A DNA stretch of 64,000 nt. Source: Enterobacterales bacterium (lineage in GTDB: Bacteria > Pseudomonadota > Gammaproteobacteria > Enterobacterales > Kangiellaceae). A model generated the notes under the pieces. It ran no database searches. It worked only from the letters and a program-made list of their open reading frames with translations, and was not told where the DNA came from. The stretch spans positions 1 to 64,000 of the forward strand of contig JAUZSK010000027.1 of assembly GCA_030949565.1 (NCBI GenBank), given 5' to 3'. The translations under genes were made by a program, and so were the position numbers. Positions 41,730 through 54,418 of this stretch are shown here, piece after piece (the first letter of the stretch is position 1; each line of letters opens with the position of its first letter).

Positions 41730-41946
41730 TGTTGGCCTCTGTCATTAATAAAAATATTTTCGAGCCCCATAGTAGCAGTATTCAGGCAACGATCAAATCA
41801 TCATGGATAGTTGCTGTATTATGAGACAATATCTATTATCAACAAATGAGCAAGGCAAGTAATCGCAATTTGAACTTATAAACAGAGAAAATCATCCTTG
41901 ATGTATGATTTTTGTCGCCTTTTCCGGAACCCTAGCTGGCTAAATT

Positions 41947-42168
41947 CTAGAAAAATAGGGCTCTAAGCACTATATAGATAACCAATGTTGGTAAAGTTAC
42001 GAAAAATAACCCCAATAATGCTATCCCTCTCAAGGTATAAATGTCCCAGCCAAATTGATTGGCCAATCCGGCGCAAACTCCCATAATTTTCTTGCTGGCT
42101 TTGCGCCCATCATCCACGCCACAATCAGATTGGTGCTTTGAATAGCGATATTTGGTGTAACGAGACAT
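41947..42168 (-). CDS. pspC: PspC-domain protein
   Basis: KKIMGVCAGLANQFGWDIYTLRGIALLGLFFVTLPTLVIYIVL. Confidence 0.88.
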   Translation of the reverse strand: MSRYTKYRYSKHQSDCGVDDGRKASKKIMGVCAGLANQFGWDIYTLRGIALLGLFFVTLPTLVIYIVLRALFF

Positions 42169-42221
42169 AAATACTCCTATAAATTGACCGGCTTTTCTAC
42201 TTAAACCATAAACCCGTTAAG

Positions 42222-42887
42222 CTAAGAGGCCTTCTTTAGCTTCTGTTTAAGCTGTTCGAGTTCTTTATCCAGACTTTCATCGCAAGCAAGCGACTCAATT
42301 TGATGACTTAGACTGGCATTGCGTCCTAAATCCATAGCTTCAACCTCTGCTTCCATGACATCTAGCCGCTTTTCAAAGCGCTCAAACCGATCAAGTGCCT
42401 CCTCAATGGGACGGCTGTCCAGTTTCGCTCTCAGATGCAAACTAGATTTAACGGTAACCTGTCTAGCAAGCAACATCTTTCTTCTGGCTAATGCCTGGTC
42501 AAGTTGCGATTGTAATCGAGTGAGATCATGATCTAATCGATCTAGGGCTGTAGCCAGAAGGTCCAATTCCTTGCGCTGAGCGTCAATAGACTGCTCAATT
42601 CGACGTTTTTCGGACAAGGCTTGTTTGGCTAGATCTTCTCGACCTTTGGCAATGGCTAATTCTGCTCGTTGCTGCCATTGTTCAACTTCCTGATTAAATT
42701 TTTCAAGCTGGCGCTGCATTTCCTTTTGATCCGCAATGGTTTTAGCTGACTCTTTTCTGACTTCAAATAAAGTTGACTCCATTTCGGTGACAATCAATTT
42801 AACTAATTTCTGCGGATCTTCCGCTTTATCGAGCATGGCGTTGATATTACTATTCAAAATATCAGAAAACCGTTTAAAAATACTCAT
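42222..42887 (-). CDS. pspA: Phage shock protein A (start corrected from ORF 43034)
   Basis: MSIFKRFSDILNSNINAMLDKAEDPQKLVKLIVTEMESTLFEVRKESAKTIADQKEMQRQLEK. Confidence 0.92.
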   Translation of the reverse strand: MSIFKRFSDILNSNINAMLDKAEDPQKLVKLIVTEMESTLFEVRKESAKTIADQKEMQRQLEKFNQEVEQWQQRAELAIAKGREDLAKQALSEKRRIEQSIDAQRKELDLLATALDRLDHDLTRLQSQLDQALARRKMLLARQVTVKSSLHLRAKLDSRPIEEALDRFERFEKRLDVMEAEVEAMDLGRNASLSHQIESLACDESLDKELEQLKQKLKKAS

Positions 42888-43144
42888 TTTACCTCTCCAG
42901 ATTTGTTTGCATAAAAGTGGGATTAAAGCACCATCCCTACAGACTGAGACCCTTAAATGGTTATCAGATATCAAACTATTCGCGGGTTTAACACAATACA
43001 ATTCACTTTTTGTGCCAGTTTTATTTAAAACCATCTAAACAACTGTTTTATAAGTAATATTTAGTCAAATGATAAGGTAAATTAATCGAATTATGATAAC
43101 AAAAGAAAAGGAGGTATAAGCAAACTGGCTAATAAATAGTGAAA

Positions 43145-44119
43145 TTAACGAACTCGGTCAAGAGCATCAAGAATCACTTTTGTATTGGCGTCTGGATGGC
43201 TAGCAGCTTCACTTAAATGACGTCGCCACAGCTTTCCATTGGGTTGTGCATGAAATAACCCAAGCATATGCCGACTAATGTGCTGTAGTTTTCCACCAGA
43301 GGCGAGGTAGCCTTCAATATAATCAAGCATTTCCTCTACCACCTGAATGCGAGTGAGGTCTCGCGGTGGCTGTTCAAAAATGGACCGGTCAACCTGCGCT
43401 AACATAAAAGGATTGTGATAGGCTTCCCGCCCAATCATCACACCATCAACATGAGCCAAGTGCAATAATGACTCTTGAATGCTTTTGATGCCTCCATTGA
43501 TTGAAATACTAAGTTCCGGTAGATCTTTTTTGAGTTGGTAGACTCGCGGATAATCCAATGGCGGAACGTCTCTATTTTGCTTAGGGCTTAAACCGCAAAG
43601 GATGGCTTTTCGTGCATGCACTATAAATCCATCACAAGCGGACTGCATGACAGTTTGTACAAACTCCTTCATAAACAGATAGCTATCTTGGTCATCGATC
43701 CCGGTTCGATGCTTCACTGTCACCGGAATAGTAACCGCCTGCTTCATCTGCGCCAGCAATTCTGCCACTAGCTCAGCATCAGCCATTAAACAAGCGCCAA
43801 TTTTGCCGGACTGAACGCGGTCCGATGGACAACCAACATTCAGATTAATTTCAGCATAGCCATAGTCTTCACCAATTTTGGCACAGATTGCTAAATCCTT
43901 TGGGTTACTACCGCCGAGTTGTAAGACCACCGGGCCTTCTTGTGGGCTAAAGGCCAACAGTTTGTCACGATCACCATTGAGTACCGCGCCGCTGGTGACC
44001 ATTTCGCTATATAACAGACTCTGTTGAGTGATTAACCTAATAAAATAGCGATAATGGCGATCCGTCCAATCCATCATCGGGGCGATAGAAAATCGGCTGC
44101 GGTTGAGTTGTTTAGGCAT
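43145..44119 (-). CDS. dusA: tRNA-dihydrouridine synthase A
   Basis: SRFSIAPMMDWTDRHYRYFIRLI; INLNVGCPSDRVQSGKIGACLMA; HARKAILCGLSPKQNRDVPPLDY. Confidence 0.93.
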   Translation of the reverse strand: MPKQLNRSRFSIAPMMDWTDRHYRYFIRLITQQSLLYSEMVTSGAVLNGDRDKLLAFSPQEGPVVLQLGGSNPKDLAICAKIGEDYGYAEINLNVGCPSDRVQSGKIGACLMADAELVAELLAQMKQAVTIPVTVKHRTGIDDQDSYLFMKEFVQTVMQSACDGFIVHARKAILCGLSPKQNRDVPPLDYPRVYQLKKDLPELSISINGGIKSIQESLLHLAHVDGVMIGREAYHNPFMLAQVDRSIFEQPPRDLTRIQVVEEMLDYIEGYLASGGKLQHISRHMLGLFHAQPNGKLWRRHLSEAASHPDANTKVILDALDRVR

Positions 44120-44214
44120 GGGATAAAATGAAGTGTTGAGTTAAGCTAAAGTATGGGATAGTTAATTATACACTCACTAAGGCTAAGGCAAGAAGTACTA
44201 TTTAACAGGTCATA

Positions 44215-44250
44215 AAAAAGCGATGTTCTCGCAAAAAAACATCGCTTTTA
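44215..44250 (-). terminator. Terminator-like hairpin downstream of MCP gene
   Basis: AAAAAGCGATGTTCTCGCAAAAAAACATCGCTTTT. Confidence 0.65.
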
Positions 44251-44265
44251 AATCGACTGTTTTAA

Positions 44266-46270
44266 CTAAAACTGAAATCGCCCTACTAGATGCTGGAGAT
44301 TTTCCGCTAACTTAGCCATTTCTTGGCTAGCCGACAAGTTCTCTCTTGCGCCTTGCGCTGTGCGATCTGCCGCTTGGGATATTGAAAGCACATTCTCATG
44401 GATCTCCCTTGAAACTGAAGACTGTTCATAAGCGGCATTAGCGATGTGACTGCTCATATCATTAATAACGCTAACCGCCAGTGTGATTTTTAGTCAAAGA
44501 CTCGCCCGCTTTAGCCGTCTCATTGACACTATTTTGTGCTTCACGAGTGCTGGTCTTCATGACTTTAACCGCTTCCTGAGTTCCGCTTTGCAAGCGCTCG
44601 ATCATTTCTTGAATCTCGGAGGTTGATTCCTGCGTCTTACTGGCCAGCGTTCGCACTTCATCCGCCACTACCGCAAACCCTCGTCCTTGCTCCCCAGCTC
44701 TGGCCGCTTCAATCGCTGCATTAAGCGCCAGAAGATTGGTTTGGTCGGCAATTCCTCGGATAACATCTAATACCGCGCCAATATTGGTAGAATATTGATC
44801 CAGCTTGTCAATCACCTGAGCCGCATTTTGAATTTCGTCTGCAAGCCCGTTAATGGTAGCAATATTATTTTGCACAATCGTTTGACCTTCAATGGCTTCC
44901 TTATCAGCCTTGCCGACTTCGGTTGAGGTACTTTTTGCACTATTGGCAACCTCGTCAACGGTGGCTGTCATTTCCGTCATGGCTGTCGCCATCATATCGG
45001 TTTGAACCTTCTGTTGATTGATGTTTTCATGGCTCTGGCTAGAGATGGCAGAAGTTTCTTCTGCTGCCGCGGATAGTTGTTGTGAACTGCCAGATATCTC
45101 ATTGAGCATACTACTGAGCTGATTAATCAATTGATTAAATCCCTCGGATAATTTGCCGATTTCATCCGAGCTAGTCACTTTGACAGTTTCGCGCAAGTCC
45201 CCTGAGGATACCTTGCTCATAACCCTTAATACTTCAGCTAAAGGCGTACGAATACTTTGTAGCACCCATAAATTGATGCCTATAGCAACAATAATGGCCA
45301 CGATTGCAAAACCAATAATCAAAGCTCGACTAGAGGAGACATTTTCATTGGCTTCTTGTTTAATCTTATTGGTAAGGATTTTGACTTCTTCGGTTACGCT
45401 TCTCAAATGACCTAGTGCTTCCGCTGCAACCTTGCCGGACTGAACCAATAATTGCTTTGCAAGCAGCTTAGATTCTAATTGTTTTTGCAAAGCATCGAGT
45501 ATGTTGTCATCCCCAATAACCAAATGTTCAAATTTAGCGATAGCGGCGGCAGTGTCCGCATAATATTCATTGGCTCTTGCACTGCTACTATTAGATACAG
45601 ATTTGAACTTCTTCTCAAATTCAGTAATTAAAGAACTAATGTCGTTAGCTGCCACTTGAACGTGGCTCACTTCTGAACTTGAAAGCGTATCAGTTACGGT
45701 TATGGTCGCCTCTCTCACCATAGCAGAAAGATCTTTTAAGGTTGCAGACAGTTTTGCATTACTCACTTCATCGGCAAAATCAAACAATAAAGAATCAAGT
45801 TCATCCGCTACGTCTTCAAAATCCGAGCGCTTTTCGGAAATTTCTTGCTTGAGTTGAACATCAACTTGATGCGCGTCAAATGATTTAGGAACCACCTCAA
45901 AATAGGATTGAATCGACTTTTCACCGGCTTTTAGGTTGCTATAAATATCTGGAAAACCATCGGCTAAGGCCAGCATATTTTGTAGAGCATGCTTATTTTC
46001 ATTGACTAAACCTTGATACTTCGATTCAATTTTATCCAGTGCTTCAGAATTATAGCTTTGATGATAGAAATTAACCTCGGCGGCAGCATGCAGCAGTGTT
46101 TGGACTATTTCACCTTCTTCCACTAGCATGGGAGTAGACTTTTCGGTGACACTCACCAAACCATCATTAATGCTGTTGACACCTGATAATCCATTAAAAA
46201 CCAACAAGGCTAAAAGGAGGATGACCACTCCGGCCCCTCCGGCGATTCTTGCTGTAACCGTTAAATTCAT
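44266..46270 (-). CDS. Methyl-accepting chemotaxis protein, frameshifted near the 3' end
   Basis: ORF 44471..46270 ([44 protein letters not shown]) continues in ORF 44266..44457 ([41 protein letters not shown]); break at an A5 run. Confidence 0.93.
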
Positions 46271-46509
46271 ATAAAACCTCTGGTATTTATTTTTTCAGCT
46301 CAAGATCAAGGCCACGATGTGTGGCACATTAAATACGACTCTTTAGAGACCTATTAGAAGAATAGTCAAAATTAAAGGGGCTTGCCTAATTTATTTGTTA
46401 TTGAGTTATCGCCGAGATATAAATAACAAAAAGCGAGACGCTCACCGTAAAACTGACTGAGGCTATTGATAAAACAAGCTTTTGCTGGAGTATTTGACCT
46501 TTAGCTAAG

Positions 46510-48721
46510 CTAATCGCCCTGTAGAGTCGCAATTAGCCGTCTAGGACCACCATGATTACGGTGCTCACAAAGATAAATACCTTGCCATGTGCCGAGGCTT
46601 AGCGCACCTTGAGTGATAGGCAAGGTTATTTGACAGCCAATCAGTACCGACTTGATATGTGCAGGCATATCGTCTGAACCTTCGTCATTATGTTGGAAAT
46701 AAGGCTGGTTTTCAGCGACGGCTTGGCTAAAGTAATTTTCAAGATCAATCCTTACGCTAGGATCGGCATTTTCATTAACCGCTAAGGATGCCGATGTATG
46801 TTGGATAAAAAGATGCAGTAATCCTATTTCTAACCGACATTCCGCACCCAGTTTTAGGAATAAATCTGCTGATAAATATCTCCTAGGCAGTTAATAATCG
46901 TCTGGTGTCTAGGCTGTAAATTAACCACATGTCGTTCGCTATCATCAATGGTCAAGACATGAATTCCCTGAAAACAAAAGAACACCCAACGAGCGGTGGG
47001 GCGTTGGCTGGGCTTCTTCTTCATGTCAGGAAAATACACTTTTTTTGTTTTTAACTCTTCTCTGATCTTATGCTCCAATGCCGCATAAATCATCAAGCAG
47101 CAAGTCATGATCATTAATAACGCTTCAATTCGCTCTGGCTTTTTAGGTAAAGTGATGAGGTTAAAAAGTCGGGGCTTTTTAAGAAACGAAAGCCTTTTTC
47201 AACACTTTGTTGCGATTTGTAAAGGCTCAACATTTTGTTCATAGTGAGTGTTTTTGAGCAGTCATTCGTGGCAAGAATAAACAGACCTTTTTGGGCGAGT
47301 AATGTTGCTCTTTTTTGTAAGTCACAAGCCAGATCCCCGCTGATCTGGTAATCTATTCGAATGGGCGTTTGCTCGCGTTTGGGGCGACCGCTATTTTTAT
47401 ACACATCGATACTGATGATCGCTGAGTTATGAACCGTGATCATGTTTTGTTGTTTTTCCCAGTCGTTTAACGCTTTGTTTGCATCGGTGGTGCAGGCAAA
47501 ACGTTGCTGGCAGAGTTTTTAAAAGCTTTGATTGATTGCTCGGTGGTTTTTAGTATTTTTTTGTCGAGTGTTTTTTGCTCTCGTTTAGTGGCTTGTTCAC
47601 TGCGAATGAGTAGCCAGCGTTGTTGAACTCCGCCATAATCTGAGTCAAACCATTTGCCGCTGTAGCCTTCGCTGATCGGTTCGAATGTGGCGGGATCATG
47701 TTCGGCAATTAACTGTTTGGCTTGGGTGATCTTTTTGTGGCACACGGGTGATAAACAATTGCTTTTTGTTGCTCTAACGATTGAATGGTTTCTGCCACAT
47801 AAAGGGCTGCGTCTGCAATAAAGTATCGACTTTTCTGAGCGGCTTTTAGGCTTTTAATATGTGATTTAACGATTTTTTTGAAGCCCTCTGCATCATTAAC
47901 ATTACCGCTGGCAGCTTGCATATAAACCGGAATACCCGCTTGATTTTCAGTGATCAAATTGAGCACCACTTGGTTAAGCTCAGGACGATGATCGCGGCTA
48001 TAGCCTCGGACAAGTTTGATAGCATTGATCTCTGAGCCGTCGGTATGATATTGACCGTCTACATGTAAGCTAGTGGAGTCAAGATTAACCCCTCGCAAGG
48101 TAAGCCGAGGTAAGTGACGACTTTCTCCGACAATCCCTGATAGAGTTTTGATACACCGGTTTCATAGAGCTGATCAAGACAACGTCCAAGCGCATCATCA
48201 TTAATATGCTCAGCCTTGATCCCCTTTCTAATCAACCGCTCAACCGGTTTTTCTGCAAAATATTCGGGATACATATGCAGTGTTCGACCAACAAATCCCA
48301 AGCCATTTAACAGCATAGAAACGACCAATTCTCCGCAAGAGATATTGCGGTATTCGCTTTGATTAGGATGAGCTTGATCGAAGAATTGGGCAACCCCTAA
48401 CTCTTTGCACATACCAGCGACGAGACCTAAATGATCGAGTCCTTTTTGTTGAATAAGACGTTGACATAGTGTTTCCGACGTTCAAAAGAAACAATAGATC
48501 AAATCAAGCAGGCTGTGTCAATAACTATTTGATTTAATTGGCATTATATCGCAAATCGAGATCCTTTAAGGGTATTTTTGATGGGACTTATTCGATTAAC
48601 TAGGTGCGGAATGACAGATTTCTAAAGATTTAATCTGCGGTAATTGAGCAAGAATTTCTTGGGAAATTAGATGGAATCCACGGGATTTAGCCGACAATTG
48701 TATTTCAACTTGATGCCACAT
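46510..48721 (-). pseudogene. yjbQ: YjbQ/UPF0047-family gene interrupted by an IS
   Basis: 5' part (48721->48618) MWHQVEIQLSAKSRGFHLISQEILAQLPQIKSLEI; 3' part (46833->46510) GLLHLFIQHTSASLAVNENADPSVRIDLENYF...HRNHGGPRRLIATLQGD*; removing IS plus one TSD restores KSLEIGLLHLF. Confidence 0.88.
46834..48617 (-). mobile_element. Insertion sequence with DUF4277-type (IS1634-like) transposase
   Basis: 17/20 inverted ends CCGACATTCCGCACCCAGTT / CTGTCATTCCGCACCTAGTT; 8 bp TSD ATTTCTAA at 46826-46833 and 48618-48625; transposase split over five ORFs (46854..48412). Confidence 0.88.
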
Positions 48722-48839
48722 AAATAATTGATGCCTCTATTCTATCCTTGGTGTCTTGGATAACAACAAAAATACCCAAATCGCTTTCTAGCTTTTAACC
48801 TAGAACCTAGAACCTAGTACTTAAAAACCATAACCAAAC

Positions 48840-50208
48840 CTAATAACTATCCTCATAAGCCGGAGCATAATTCACAAAGCGGTTAAAATGCCCTTGAAAA
48901 GTCACTTTTACGGTTCCGATAGGACCATTTCTCTGCTTGCCAATAATTATCTCAGCTAAACCCTTGTGTTCAGTTTCTGGGTTATACACTTCATCCCGAT
49001 AGATAAAGCAAATAAGATCAGCATCCTGCTCAATCGCACCTGATTCACGCAAATCAGACATTACCGGGCGACGGTCGGCTCGTTGTTCGAGAACGATTCA
49101 GTTGAGACAGTGCGACGACAGGACAATTAAGCTCTTTTGCTAGGGCCTTTAATGAGCGGGAAATTTCCGAGACTTCTTGGGTTCGATTCTCAGACATTCC
49201 GGGTACGCGCATCAGCTGTAAATAATCAATTAATATCAGTGAAAGTTGCCCGTGTTCACGGGTTAATCGACGAGCACGAGTACGAACTTCGGTGGGTGAT
49301 AAGCCGGCCGAATCATCAATAAAAAGTTTGCAGTTATTCTTAATAATATTACTGGCAACGGAAAGATTATCCCAATCACGATCATCCAGAGCGCCAGTTC
49401 TTAATTTGGTGGCATCAATGCCGCCAATGGAGGCAAATGAACGCATTAACAAGGACTGAGAAGGCATTTCCATACTAAAGATTACCACCGGTTTATCGCC
49501 ATGAATGGCTGCATATTCGGCCATATTCATTGCCACGGTGGTCTTACCCATTGAAGGTCGACCAGCCACAATGACTAAATCGGCGGGTTGCAAGCCAGAA
49601 GTCATTTGATCAAAATCTGTAAATCCGGTTGCCAGCCCTGTTATACCGCCCTTCGACGCCTGAATTTCTTCTAATCGATCCAGTGCTTTGGGTAAAATGG
49701 CAGACACAGCTTCTGGTCCTGTGCCCTTACTTTCGCGCTCTTCGGCAATTTTAAATACTTTGCTTTCAGCTAAATCGAGCAGTTCATCAGGTTTGCGACC
49801 TTTTGGCTCATAAGCCGCATCAGCTATTTCATTGGCGACTCCGATGAGCGAGCGCAATACCGCTCGTTCTCTTACGATATCGGCATAAGCACCAATATTA
49901 GAAGCACTCGGCGTATTTTTGGCGAGATCAGCAATGTAGGCTAATCCTCCTATTTCATCGGCTTCACCTTCTTGTTCTAAAAATTCAAACAGGGTCACCA
50001 CATCCATCGGACGAGAATTTTCTGCTAGATAATGCAGTGCACGAAAGATTAGACGATGCTCATTGCGGTAAAAGTCTTCCGAAACAATTTTTTCCGATAT
50101 TTTTTCCCAAGCATCATTGTCAAGAATCAAACCACCTAAAACCGACTGCTCGGCCTCTAGCGAATGAGGTGGCATTTTTAAGTTTTTTACTTGTCTGTCT
50201 TCACTCAT
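48840..50208 (-). CDS. dnaB: Replicative DNA helicase DnaB, one apparent frameshift
   Basis: ORF 49054..50208 ([53 protein letters not shown]) continues in ORF 48840..49061 ([29 protein letters not shown]). Confidence 0.93.
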
Positions 50209-50262
50209 GTCCGATGGTCACTCTTAACCTAATTCTAATTGATTATTGTTGGGGCAAAAAAA

Positions 50263-50288
50263 ACACCCTAAGCTTTCGCTTAAGGTGT
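50263..50288 (-). terminator. Hairpin terminator downstream of rplI
   Basis: ACACCTTAAGCGAAAGCTTAGGGTGTTTTTTTT on the minus strand. Confidence 0.8.
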
Positions 50289-50347
50289 TTTATTCTGTCA
50301 CTTGAAGCGCTTGAGATCAATAGATCAAACGCTTTAACAAAAAGAGA

Positions 50348-50800
50348 TTAGTCTTCTTGTGCAACAACGACCAAATTCAAAGTCGCATTCACTTCCGGAT
50401 GCAAGTGAATCTCAACTTCAAAATCGCCAATCTGTCTTAACGCGCCATTTGGTAATCTCACTTCATGTTTTTCAACCGCAGCGCCGGCTTCTGTTACCGC
50501 ATCAGCGATATCTTTAGTACCCACAGAACCGAATAACTTACCTTCGTCACCACAGTGAGCCGTAATTGAAACCTTTAGCTTGGCGATTTGCTCAGCTCTG
50601 GCGCTTGCCGTAGCTAAAATTTCAGCCGCTTTTGCTTCGAGTTCAGCACGACGTGCTTCAAACTTTTCTATATTGTCTTTTGTTGCTGGTACTGCTTTAC
50701 CCTTAGGCAACAAAAAATTTCGACCGTAACCATTTGCCACCGAAACACTATCGCCCAGCTCGCCCAGATTACGGATATTTTCAAGTAGAATGACTTGCAT
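50348..50800 (-). CDS. rplI: 50S ribosomal protein L9
   Basis: [40 protein letters not shown]. Confidence 0.97.
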   Translation of the reverse strand: MQVILLENIRNLGELGDSVSVANGYGRNFLLPKGKAVPATKDNIEKFEARRAELEAKAAEILATASARAEQIAKLKVSITAHCGDEGKLFGSVGTKDIADAVTEAGAAVEKHEVRLPNGALRQIGDFEVEIHLHPEVNATLNLVVVAQED

Positions 50801-50834
50801 TAGTCTATCCTCAATAATTGGTTAATGGCTACTG

Positions 50835-51062
50835 TTACTTGTGTGCGTCGGAATATGGCAGTAAAGCCAAAAAACGAGCACGCTTAACAGCGGTGGAAAG
50901 TTGACGCTGGTATTTTGCCTTAGTGCCAGTAATTCGGCTTGGGACAATTTTTCCAGTTTCAGTGACGTAGCTTTTCAAAGTGGCTAAATCTTTATAGTCT
51001 ATTTCAGTGATACCTTCAGCAGTGAAACGACAGTATTTACGGCGTCTAAAAAATCGAGACAT
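50835..51062 (-). CDS. rpsR: 30S ribosomal protein S18
   Basis: [67 protein letters not shown]. Confidence 0.97.
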   Translation of the reverse strand: MSRFFRRRKYCRFTAEGITEIDYKDLATLKSYVTETGKIVPSRITGTKAKYQRQLSTAVKRARFLALLPYSDAHK

Positions 51063-51076
51063 GGTTCATTCCTCCG

Positions 51077-51535
51077 TTATTCAGTTTCAGTGTTAGATTC
51101 AGCGACGACTTCAGCTTCTGGAGCTGTTTCAGTTTCTGCTGATTCTTCTGCTTTTGGGCTTGGCTTTTCATCATCTCGTTTCTTATCCGATGAATCAAAA
51201 CGCTTGGCGGCTTCTTCTTTAGCTTTAACTAAAGGTGAAGCTTCTGTAACGGCGGCTTTAGTCTTGATGATAAGACTCCGTAATACCGCATCGTTAAACT
51301 TAAATAAGGTTTCTAATTCTGCAATAGCCGCATATTCTACTTCAACATTAAGAAGTACATAGTGTGCTTTATGAGAATTGTTAATTGGATAGGCTAACTG
51401 ACGACGCCCCCAATCTTCATTTCTGTGGATGGTACCACCGGCATCGGTAACAACGCTGGTGTATCTTTCTATCATGGCAGGAACCTGATCACTTTGATCA
51501 GGGTGCACTAGAAATACGATTTCATAGTGTCGCAT
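51077..51535 (-). CDS. rpsF: 30S ribosomal protein S6
   Basis: [65 protein letters not shown]; acidic C-terminal tail. Confidence 0.97.
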   Translation of the reverse strand: MRHYEIVFLVHPDQSDQVPAMIERYTSVVTDAGGTIHRNEDWGRRQLAYPINNSHKAHYVLLNVEVEYAAIAELETLFKFNDAVLRSLIIKTKAAVTEASPLVKAKEEAAKRFDSSDKKRDDEKPSPKAEESAETETAPEAEVVAESNTETE

Positions 51536-51800
51536 TTAAAAGCTCCTCACGGTTTCCAGTTACTTCAATGCTCTGTATTAAGCCAATCAAGTAACAAGGA
51601 GTTAAGTCAAATTGTGTGTTTTAACCCTAAAACCCCGCAGCTTGACCACGAAATTCTAAGAGCGCGGATTATACGGGGCTTAAATAGGGAATGCAAGGGA
51701 TATTGTCGCCTCGGGTACCTTTTAAATTGTCGTGCTGCGATGCTTCTCGCAATGACCGCTTTAGCGCCTAGCACCTAGACCGAAACCATAGGACTGGTGC

Positions 51801-52418
51801 CTAAAAACTAGCCACTAGCGATTGAACATTTGATTGAATCTTAACCAACTGCATCTGGCTATGCACCGCCTCATAAGCCTGACCATTAACAATCACCTGA
51901 GTACGCACTGGATAAATCCCTTGAGGCATACCTTTAGGCAACTTAAAGGTAAATTCATTAACAAAGGCGCCGCTGGTTTTGGTTTTTTCATTCACCACTT
52001 TGGTTAAGCTTTTAAGCTCTTTGGTGGGATCTTCATTATCAAAGATAATGATTTTCTCCTGAATATTCACTTGACGAGTAGATTCTCCTCGAACAACCTC
52101 TAATCGAGACTGAATGGATATATCCGTTCCAGCACTCACCACGTCGCCAGGTTTAATGCTCGACTCATAATCCACTAACAAAGGTTGCGGTGGCAAATGT
52201 CCATGCAGTTTTTTATAGCGCGTAGCGACTTGCGCTTCATCATTGACTTGCTTTGATTGGTAATCGACGACCATATCATAGATCAGTTTTGCCGCAATCC
52301 CCACGGCAACAATGGTTCCGATTTGACGCAGTCTTTTACTGTTGCAGGCGCTGGTGGTTATAAGAGTCATTGCCAATAGGGTACTGATAAGATATCGATT
52401 GCTGGTTATACTATTCAT
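51801..52418 (-). CDS. Hypothetical lipoprotein
   Basis: Lipobox-like LISTLLAMTLITTSAC; 205 aa; downstream of the kinase gene. Confidence 0.6.
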   Translation of the reverse strand: MNSITSNRYLISTLLAMTLITTSACNSKRLRQIGTIVAVGIAAKLIYDMVVDYQSKQVNDEAQVATRYKKLHGHLPPQPLLVDYESSIKPGDVVSAGTDISIQSRLEVVRGESTRQVNIQEKIIIFDNEDPTKELKSLTKVVNEKTKTSGAFVNEFTFKLPKGMPQGIYPVRTQVIVNGQAYEAVHSQMQLVKIQSNVQSLVASF

Positions 52419-52460
52419 TGGGCTCTCCTCGTTTAAACAGTGCTACCATTCAGTAACAAA

Positions 52461-54415
52461 CTATTCTATTTTGATGTTCTTTTTAACTTTACGCAATGAT
52501 TCTGTGGCATCACGCTTTAACTGTAAAGCTTTTTTATACTGTGGCACAAATTCTAACGCCGATTCAGATTTAGCCAGAGCACAACTAAAATTCAATTTAT
52601 TGAGGCAATTTCGACCATCTTTGATAATTTTATTGGCTTTGCTGATATTGGCGCGATATTTTTTGAGTTCAAATTCCGATTTCATCAACAGGGCATCAGC
52701 TGATTCGTCTTGTGGTTTCGCCTTTAACGCTTTTTTAAATTGCTAATAGCACAAGTATAACGAGCAGCTTGGTAACATTTATTGGCTGACGACATAGCGA
52801 CTAGATAGGCCTTATGCTGTTTAACTGCGGAAACCCGATTACTTTCAAGCGCTTGGTTACTGGCATTGATTAAATCAATAGCCTGTTCATCTTGTGGTTG
52901 CATCGTCAATATCGCATTCGACTCTCTAATAGCACAGGCATAATCCCCGTGCTCAAAACAAGTATTGGCTAAATTCCGATGATTATTGAGCATTAATTCC
53001 CGCTGCTTTTGGTCAAGTTCGTCTTCAATTGCCATTAATTGCGAACTACCGGCAATAAGACCACGTAAACTTTGTAGCGGCTGTTGTGCACAGAGCATTT
53101 CAAATTCATCCTGCTGAATACACTGGTCAATCTGGTCGGCTAATTGTGCCACCAAGGCCTTGTTTTTTATATCTAAAGCAGGCTGATAACCTGAAGACAT
53201 TTCTAATAGTGCGTTGGCACTTTCGATGCTACATTGGAATTGTTGGTTTTGGAAACATCTTTCGGCTTTAGTCAAAGTTTCCTGCATGACTTGGCGTAAC
53301 TGGTTGGCCGCAAAATATTGGTCATAGCCAACCCAAGCCACCGCGCCAATCAGCAACAAACCAGCGGTTTGCAATAGTTTCCACTGTTTTTTACCGGTTA
53401 AAGCTTTAACCAAATCTTTACTCTTAGATAAGCGATCTTGACGCTTAAACTCTAGTGCTTTGGCTAAATAACGCCATTGATAATTGGTCAGCTTTTTGAT
53501 TTTTTGCGGTTTAAGATGATTAGCTAAAGCCACCGCCGCTGGCATTTTTTGATAAGGATGTTTCCCGGTAAGCAATTCATAGGCTATGATTGCCGCGGCA
53601 TAGACATCGTCTCTGGGGTCCGGTGATTGATGCGCTAGCATTTCTAAACTGGCATAGGCAGGAGTAATCGCGCCAATACGACCGGCATCAAAATGATCTT
53701 TAGACTGCGCCTGAAAAGCTAAACGTGCGATGCCAAAATCTAATATTTTGGTGCCTTGATGCTTGGTCACAAAAATATTGCCGGGCTTTAAATCCGAATG
53801 GATAATACCCTTTTGGTGAGCAAAATCCAGCGCAATACCGATATCTTTAATGATTTCCAACGCCTGTTTTTTATCCAACCCTTGATCACGATGTCGGCTT
53901 AATAGACTTTCTAAATCTTCCCCCTCTAACAATTCCATAGTCATATAAATAGTATCGCCGTCACGATCAAAATCGTGCACTGTGACGATGTTAGGATGGG
54001 CTAAAGTGTGTGAACGACTGGTTTCTCTTTGCAGTGCAATAAAGGCATCGGGGTGGTTTTTAAAGTCACTGTTTAAAATCTTAACCGCCACAAAGGGGTT
54101 AGAGTCCTGCGCTTCCACTTTTCTTAAATCTTGCGCTTTATAAACGGTACCCATTCCACCAGCACCAAGGGTTTTAATCAATACAAAACGATTATTTAAA
54201 ATGATCTTGTTTTCCAAAAGGGCTTGGTCAGCGTGCTTTTTGGCTTCAATAAAGCCTGTTTGGGTATCACTACGCTGAAATTGACTATCGATTTCAGTCA
54301 ACGCCTTAAGGTAACCGTGACTGAATTGAGTTTTTTCCTCACTCGTCTGAGGATCGCTTGAAAGACGGGTTTTATCCGGATCAAAAGAGTTATTATTATT
54401 ATTTTTATCAGGCAT
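52461..54415 (-). CDS. PknB-like Ser/Thr protein kinase, frameshifted in its C-terminal repeat region
   Basis: LIKTLGAGGMGTVYKAQDL; GIIHSDLKPGNIFVTKHQGTKILDFGIARL; break at an A6 run (~52735), continuing in ORF 52461..52688. Confidence 0.9.
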
Positions 54416-54418
54416 AAT

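Noticed and set aside
48840-50208. Intein or two-subunit DnaB
   Set aside because: The two ORFs abut within one conserved motif and are rejoined by a two-base change; no intein-sized insertion.
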